DNA from: Candidatus Atribacter hydrocarboniphilus
GTDB taxonomy: Bacteria > Atribacterota > Atribacteria > Atribacterales > Atribacteraceae
Assembly: GCA_003542295.1 (NCBI GenBank)
Contig: DPKX01000115.1
Location: forward strand, 1 to 11,851
Direction of reading: 5' to 3'
Length of the DNA stretch: 11,851 bases
Position numbers and translations under genes: made by a program. This document shows, piece by piece, positions 7,895 to 11,851 of this stretch. Each line of letters begins with the position of its first letter. The stretch's first letter is position 1. A model generated the notes under the pieces. That model did no database searches and had not been told where the DNA came from. It worked only from the letters and a program-made list of their open reading frames with translations.

Positions 7895-8769
7895 AGAGAT
7901 TGACCTCCAGAATCATCGATCATTTCTATTTGATGAATATATTTTCTATACTCACACCGAGGACGTGGTTCAAAAGAAAGAAAGACTTCGGCTACCTGAT
8001 TTTTTGATATTATTCTTTCTTCACGAGCTTTTAATAGGCCGGATATAATTTTTACTTGGGTTTGATATTCTTCCATAGCTCTAAGGATATTCTTTTCCGC
8101 TTCTAGAGGAGCCTTCAACGCACGATTAGCTCGAATTTCAGTGTCTACGCCTTCAACCATTGCATCTTCGGGAGAAAAATCACTCCATACCGCATATTGT
8201 AGAATCGAACGAATGGGTTCAGCTTGACCCCAGTCTGCCATTACTGGATCACCAATTTGAGGAGTATCAAAAGCTCCAACCATATAGGTAGCTGTGTGGT
8301 CAAGATGTTCTCGATATCCATTGGGGACTAAAACACGAGTGATTTTTAACTGACGGAGTAGAGGCATGATTTTCTTAAAAGTACCTTCTTCGCCTCCAGG
8401 CAGTTTATAACCAATAAAAGGGAAAACGCTATAATCATCGTACTCAAGACGGTGGATTTTTTCTTCCTTAATCCCCAAAACACCATATGCTCGAGCTGTT
8501 TCTCTGGAGCGAAGGGCAGTGATAATATATTTTTGTTCTATAACACTATAACCACCAGAACCATTGCAAAATATTATAATATGAACATCACCTCCAAACA
8601 GGGGAATACCCTGAATAAGCGACCCAGGCCCAAGAATTCCATCATCATCGTGTGGCGAAAACACTGCGACCCGTTCATCACCCGGCTTCCAATCAGGGAA
8701 AATAATATTGATATCATTGCCCTTTTGACCCGACCGGAGATTATAGAAAATGAAGTCTTCTTTACGCAT
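7891..8769 (-). CDS. PIG-L/LmbE-family zinc deacetylase
   Basis: A 292-residue protein of the PIG-L family, zinc enzymes that remove N-acetyl groups from amino sugars such as GlcNAc conjugates. The first metal motif is SPHDDDGILGPG (38-49), in place of the usual AHPDDE. His40 and Asp43 are the expected zinc ligands and Asp42 the general base; the usual Glu is Gly44. The helix RSRETARAYGVLGI (87-100) matches the family's R-x2-E-x2-A-x3-LG, and the third ligand motif is EHLDHTA (154-160) with His158. The 30-residue N-terminal lead-in and about 100 residues after the last motif are longer than in minimal members. No signal peptide is seen. The ATG has AGGAGG 8 nt upstream, overlapping the end of the TIM-barrel gene (gap 12 nt). 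Context points to a cytoplasmic acetamido-sugar or conjugate as substrate; that is inference. Confidence 0.9.
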   Translation of the reverse strand: MRKEDFIFYNLRSGQKGNDINIIFPDWKPGDERVAVFSPHDDDGILGPGSLIQGIPLFGGDVHIIIFCNGSGGYSVIEQKYIITALRSRETARAYGVLGIKEEKIHRLEYDDYSVFPFIGYKLPGGEEGTFKKIMPLLRQLKITRVLVPNGYREHLDHTATYMVGAFDTPQIGDPVMADWGQAEPIRSILQYAVWSDFSPEDAMVEGVDTEIRANRALKAPLEAEKNILRAMEEYQTQVKIISGLLKAREERIISKNQVAEVFLSFEPRPRCEYRKYIHQIEMIDDSGGQSL

Positions 8770-8781
8770 AGCGTCTTCCTC

Positions 8782-9576
8782 CTATACTATAACTTTTTGA
8801 AGATAATCATAGGATTTTTTCACGCATTCATCAACAAAAGAGACTGGATGATCAAATGAGCCACTATATTCAATTTCTACGCTCATTGGTACATCAATTT
8901 GTTTTTCCTTAAGGAGGCTGAGAATCTTTTTAAAATTAACCATTCCCTCGCCTAACGTTGGAAAGTTCCATACTTTATAACCACCTATCTTGTCTTTTAA
9001 ATGGATATGAATAATCCAGGGAAGACAATGAATGATATCTTCCTCTGGTAAACTATCACCATAAAAAATACAATTTCCCGTATCATAATTAATTCCAATA
9101 GCAGGATGATTAATTGTTTCCATGATTTCCTTAGCTGCTCGCCCATTTTTTAAAACATCACCGTGGATTTCAAGCCCAACCTTAATGCCCTTTTTAAGTG
9201 CATAGTTTCCCAAATCCGGAATATACTTATAGAATGCTGGTAAGTCACTTTCTTTTTCTACTGTCCCGGTATTGACAATCTTTACACCGAGCAATACAGC
9301 TAAATCAATGGCTTTTTTTAGATTTTCAAAACCTTCTGGTTGAGATAAATCAGAATGACCACTCAAACTGCTTATCATCAGTTTGTACAAAGCACATTTT
9401 TCCTCTAATTTTTTAACATCTTCCTCGGAAAAACCCTGTAATGCAAAATGTTCAGTCCAGCCCCGAACACAAGCCAATTCTAAATATCGAAAACCGGCTT
9501 GGCTTATGCCTTTTAAGGCATCTTCGAGAGAAAATTTATGGTAAGTATTGGTTGAAACGGCCAAAACCTGAAACAC
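8782..9576 (-). CDS. Sugar phosphate isomerase/epimerase-like TIM-barrel protein (AP endonuclease 2 superfamily)
   Basis: A 264-residue xylose isomerase-like TIM barrel, first gene of a three-gene unit with the PIG-L deacetylase and a Gfo/Idh dehydrogenase. Expected divalent-metal ligands are visible: Glu136 (GLEIHGD), Asp165 (NYDTGN), His190 or His192 (HIHLKD, 190-195) and Glu234 or Glu236 (SVEIEYS), with the family's LGEG turn (208-211). Relatives include IolE/IolI-type inositol enzymes, ketose 3-epimerases and the lyases that split 3-keto-glycosides, so the reaction may be isomerisation, dehydration or elimination; I cannot choose from sequence. The start is GTG, supported by AAGGGGG 7 nt upstream. 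A possible promoter lies about 70 nt upstream, after the gap that separates it from the 9881-10879 dehydrogenase. Confidence 0.9.
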   Translation of the reverse strand: MFQVLAVSTNTYHKFSLEDALKGISQAGFRYLELACVRGWTEHFALQGFSEEDVKKLEEKCALYKLMISSLSGHSDLSQPEGFENLKKAIDLAVLLGVKIVNTGTVEKESDLPAFYKYIPDLGNYALKKGIKVGLEIHGDVLKNGRAAKEIMETINHPAIGINYDTGNCIFYGDSLPEEDIIHCLPWIIHIHLKDKIGGYKVWNFPTLGEGMVNFKKILSLLKEKQIDVPMSVEIEYSGSFDHPVSFVDECVKKSYDYLQKVIV

Positions 9577-9644
9577 AATAAAACCCCCTTCAAATTTAAA
9601 TATTTTTAATCAATATCCATTCAATTTTTCATAGAATTAATGTA

Positions 9645-9675
9645 TTTATAGTCGAATCCTGTAAAAAAATTTCAA
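9645..9675 (-). promoter_or_regulatory. Possible promoter of the TIM-barrel/deacetylase/dehydrogenase unit
   Basis: On the minus strand TTGAAA (9675-9670) and TATAAA (9650-9645) are separated by 19 nt, slightly more than the optimum, giving a leader of about 60 nt before the GTG at 9576. The region is very AT-rich, and a second weak pair is possible closer to the gene. Confidence 0.3.
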
Positions 9676-9715
9676 TTATTAGGGAATAAAGAGTGTAGGA
9701 ACTTTATCACACATC

Positions 9716-9751
9716 AGCCTCATCTATACCATAAAAAGAGAAGATGAGGCT
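9716..9751. terminator. Ten-bp hairpin, terminator-like on the plus strand
   Basis: AGCCTCATCT (9716-9725) and AGATGAGGCT (9742-9751) form a perfect 10-bp stem with a 16-nt loop. A T-run follows on the plus strand, while on the minus strand, where all genes lie, no U-run follows. It may still end or slow transcription from the dehydrogenase gene, or mark the end of an unseen plus-strand transcript. Confidence 0.4.
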
Positions 9752-9835
9752 TTTATATTCCATAAAACATTATCCTGATTTAACTCCGAAAGAAAGTCAG
9801 AGTATAAAGCAGGTATTTTATTTTCTTCTAGTATT

Positions 9836-9870
9836 TCTATCTAGCTAAGATGATAGACAACTCGAGTTGT
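9836..9870. repeat. 14-bp perfect palindrome and adjacent inverted repeat downstream of a dehydrogenase gene
   Basis: ACAACTCGAGTTGT (9857-9870) is a perfect palindrome ten bases past the stop of the gene at 9881-10879. Next to it TCTATC (9836-9841) and GATAGA (9852-9857) form a second 6-bp inverted repeat around 10 nt. They may fold as weak 3'-end hairpins protecting or ending the upstream message, or act as an operator. No clear U-run follows on the minus strand. Confidence 0.35.
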
Positions 9871-9880
9871 AATATACTCT

Positions 9881-10879
9881 TTACAGGACAATAACTTGAC
9901 CTTTTTTTGCTGATTCTTCCGCTGTCAAGCAAGCTCGAACTGCCTCTAATGATTCTTCGGGGTGGATGATCGTTGGCTTCTTGTTTTCAAGAATACAGGT
10001 CGCAAAATAAGATAGTTCTTCTCGAAGTGCTCCCGATCGCACTCCATGCAAGAGTGGCCAGTAAGTAGTATCCGATGAATGCCAACCATTCTGATCGCAA
10101 ATGGAAAAATTAGGGTGAGTTTCTTGAATATGTATTGAGCCTTGTGTACCAATAATCTCCATACGTTCGTCGATTTGAAAAGCAGTTTTTTCTGGTAGGA
10201 ACCAGACATTTTCACAAACACCAATAGCACCACTATCAAATCGATATAAGGTCCAAGCGAGGTCAGGATGAGGAAAATTTCGAACAGATAAAGATTGAGC
10301 ATAAACTGACTTAATTTTTGCTCTGGTATACCAAAGCATTAAATCAGTATCATGTACTCCATCTCCAATAATTGGTCCGATTTTAGGGAGAACCGTTGCT
10401 CCAACTGTTTCAGGAATATTACGTCGAGCATATATTGAAACAATTTTCCCAATTCGGCCTTCATCAATTACTACTTTAGCAGAAGCATATCGAGGATTAA
10501 AACGACAAATGTGACCTACCATAAAAAACTTGCTGGTCTTTTTGGTTGCAGCAACTATTTTTTCAGCATCAGCAACCGTTGAAGCCATGGGTTTTTCTAA
10601 AAAAACATGTTTACCAGTCTCTAAAGAGGCAAGAGTTGGTTGCAAGTGTTGATCCCACATGGTCACCACCGAAACTGCATCAATTTCATCATTATTTAGT
10701 AATTGGTGATAATCAGTATAAAGATTTTTTACATGAAAACGCTCACCCAATTCTTTTAGTCTTGATTCGGTTCGGGTACATAAAGCATAAAGTTCAACAT
10801 GGCTAAGATCTGATAATACTTCACAATGTTTTTGCCCAAACCAGCCAAGGCCAATCACCGCAAATTTAACTCTTTCCAA
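9881..10879 (-). CDS. Gfo/Idh/MocA-family dehydrogenase, second copy type
   Basis: A 332-residue NAD(P)-dependent oxidoreductase with the Rossmann loop GLGWFG (10-15), LEKPMAS (94-100, catalytic Lys96), the VGHICRFNPRY segment (121-131) and the active-site IGDGVHDTDLMLWY (171-184) with His176. Asp173 sits one residue closer to the histidine than in the common D-x3-H-D arrangement, and the usual Asp position is Gly172, a recognisable variant within the family. Relatives oxidise inositols, UDP-sugars or glycosides; the substrate is unknown. The start is TTG, chosen because AAAGGAGGG lies about 7 nt upstream and it gives the normal N-terminus directly before the Rossmann strand (VKFAVIGLG). It follows the M24-like gene by 26 nt, so the two are probably co-transcribed, and is separated by 304 nt from the next unit. 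Confidence 0.9.
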   Translation of the reverse strand: MERVKFAVIGLGWFGQKHCEVLSDLSHVELYALCTRTESRLKELGERFHVKNLYTDYHQLLNNDEIDAVSVVTMWDQHLQPTLASLETGKHVFLEKPMASTVADAEKIVAATKKTSKFFMVGHICRFNPRYASAKVVIDEGRIGKIVSIYARRNIPETVGATVLPKIGPIIGDGVHDTDLMLWYTRAKIKSVYAQSLSVRNFPHPDLAWTLYRFDSGAIGVCENVWFLPEKTAFQIDERMEIIGTQGSIHIQETHPNFSICDQNGWHSSDTTYWPLLHGVRSGALREELSYFATCILENKKPTIIHPEESLEAVRACLTAEESAKKGQVIVL

Positions 10880-10905
10880 GAAAAACCCTCCTTTATAAAT
10901 CTAAA

Positions 10906-11851
10906 TTACAAAATAATAATTTCTCGGCGATATGGGTTGAATTCTCGAATCCCTTTTTCTGTAACTACGATTCCATCTTCATACCTCATTCCCACCTCGC
11001 CATCAGTGAGCCATATATCAATATTAAACACCATGTTCGGTTGGATGACAAAGGGGTTACTTTCAGAAAGCCAAAGACCTTCGACTTCTGAAACTCCCGT
11101 CCCATGGGCAGGGCCATAAAGAGTAAATTTTTCCCACCCATATTTTGCCAGGTGATCATGATATTTTTTAAAAACATCAGTAGAAAGAACCCCTGGCCGT
11201 ATTATTTCCAGAGCATCTTCCATTGATTGGAGGGCAACCGACATCATTTTTTTCACTTTTGGGTCAGGCTCTCCAATGGAAAAAACCCGGCACATGTTCC
11301 CACAATATCCCTGATATCGTGCACCAAAGGTAATTTGGACCAATTCGTTTGCCTGAATAAGCTTATCGGTTGATTTACATAAACTACGGGAGGTGTTCCT
11401 TCCTGAACAAACCCATATAGGATAAGATGTTCCTTCTGCTCCTAAATCAAGCATTACTTTTCGACCTTCATTTTCTAAAAATCGCTCGCTGACACCTATT
11501 TGTACTACCTCTAAAGCACGTTTTACTGACTCTTCAGTAATACGATAAGCTTCAGCGATAACCTCAATTTCTTCTTTCGACTTAATTTGACGAACTCTAA
11601 GTAGCATTTCATCACCAGACACCACTTCAGCGTTGGGAAGGTGTTTTACCAAATCTTGAAATATAAGATATGGAAAGGTATTCCATTGACTAATGGCTAT
11701 TTTTTTGGGTTGAATCCTTCCCATAATCTGGGGAATGATGGTCGAAAAATCTAAAATTTCAGTATCAGAAACCCATTCAGGCGCTGAAGTTTCGACAAAC
11801 AAAGCATGAATAAGAATTTTTTTAATCCGGAAAAATTCCTTTGCCATCTCA
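10906..11851 (-). CDS. M24-fold (creatinase/Xaa-Pro peptidase-like) protein, 5' end beyond the window
   Basis: A pita-bread-fold protein, 313 residues visible from Met at 11847. The catalytic-like domain begins near LLRVRQIKSKEEIEVI (82-97). The preceding 80 residues match only the second half of a creatinase-type N-terminal domain, and the frame stays open (GAG) to the edge, so the true start is probably outside. The fold is clear from GARYQGY (175-181), GPAHGTGVSEVEG (245-257) with His248, and RYEDGIVVTEKG (288-299) with Glu290. The metal ligands of true M24 peptidases are changed: the first Asp (VDFG) is Thr173, the second (SDITR) is Asn184, and the Glu of TIEPG is Asp277. The substrate-side His is also lost (near Leu156). 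A dinuclear metallopeptidase is therefore unlikely; creatinase shows this fold can work without metal. Substrate unknown; it pairs with the downstream dehydrogenase. Confidence 0.85.
   Translation of the reverse strand, partial: EMAKEFFRIKKILIHALFVETSAPEWVSDTEILDFSTIIPQIMGRIQPKKIAISQWNTFPYLIFQDLVKHLPNAEVVSGDEMLLRVRQIKSKEEIEVIAEAYRITEESVKRALEVVQIGVSERFLENEGRKVMLDLGAEGTSYPIWVCSGRNTSRSLCKSTDKLIQANELVQITFGARYQGYCGNMCRVFSIGEPDPKVKKMMSVALQSMEDALEIIRPGVLSTDVFKKYHDHLAKYGWEKFTLYGPAHGTGVSEVEGLWLSESNPFVIQPNMVFNIDIWLTDGEVGMRYEDGIVVTEKGIREFNPYRREIIIL

Noticed and set aside
9946..10302. 118-codon minus-strand frame inside the second dehydrogenase gene
   Set aside because: It lies wholly within a well-supported gene in another frame and resembles no family.

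Overview
The window is AT-rich bacterial chromosome in which every gene I can support lies on the minus strand. GroES/GroEL and the mix of families (PF12822 ECF S component, FmdB zinc ribbon, several Gfo/Idh/MocA dehydrogenases, a TIM-barrel sugar isomerase relative, a PIG-L deacetylase) fit an anaerobic, deep-branching bacterium with sugar-based metabolism. Atribacterota is my guess from general appearance only; no marker here settles it.

In the direction of transcription (high to low coordinates), the window opens with a partial M24-fold (creatinase/prolidase-like) gene cut by the right edge, followed 26 nt later by a Gfo/Idh/MocA dehydrogenase. A 304-nt gap with a 14-bp palindrome, hairpins and a possible promoter follows. 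A tight three-gene unit then encodes a sugar isomerase-like TIM barrel, a PIG-L deacetylase and a second Gfo/Idh/MocA dehydrogenase. A degenerate NtrC-type regulator lies 110 nt further on. After a 468-nt non-coding stretch with dyad repeats and a promoter comes groES-groEL, closed by a strong hairpin terminator. Then come an FmdB-type zinc ribbon gene and, 1 nt after it, a membrane-anchored protein with a C-terminal zinc ribbon. Last are a P1-type (DmpA-like) self-processing peptidase and, behind a strongly structured leader, an ECF transporter S component. The left 237 nt hold a small terminator and what look like decayed intergenic repeats.

The right half reads as a carbohydrate-processing locus. 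Two NAD(P)-dependent dehydrogenases, an isomerase/lyase-type TIM barrel and a deacetylase could together oxidise, cleave and deacetylate an unusual (amino)sugar or glycoside; the substrate cannot be read from sequence. The neighbouring regulator appears to have lost both its phosphorylation site and its sigma-54 contact loop, so it probably acts in a non-standard way.

The best leads are the degenerate regulator, the unidentified structured leader before the ECF gene, the M24 protein lacking metal ligands, the paired TGTCA dyads upstream of groES, and the chaperone-linked zinc-ribbon pair. I did not find a clearly new defence or mobile system, tRNA, rRNA, CRISPR array or insertion sequence.
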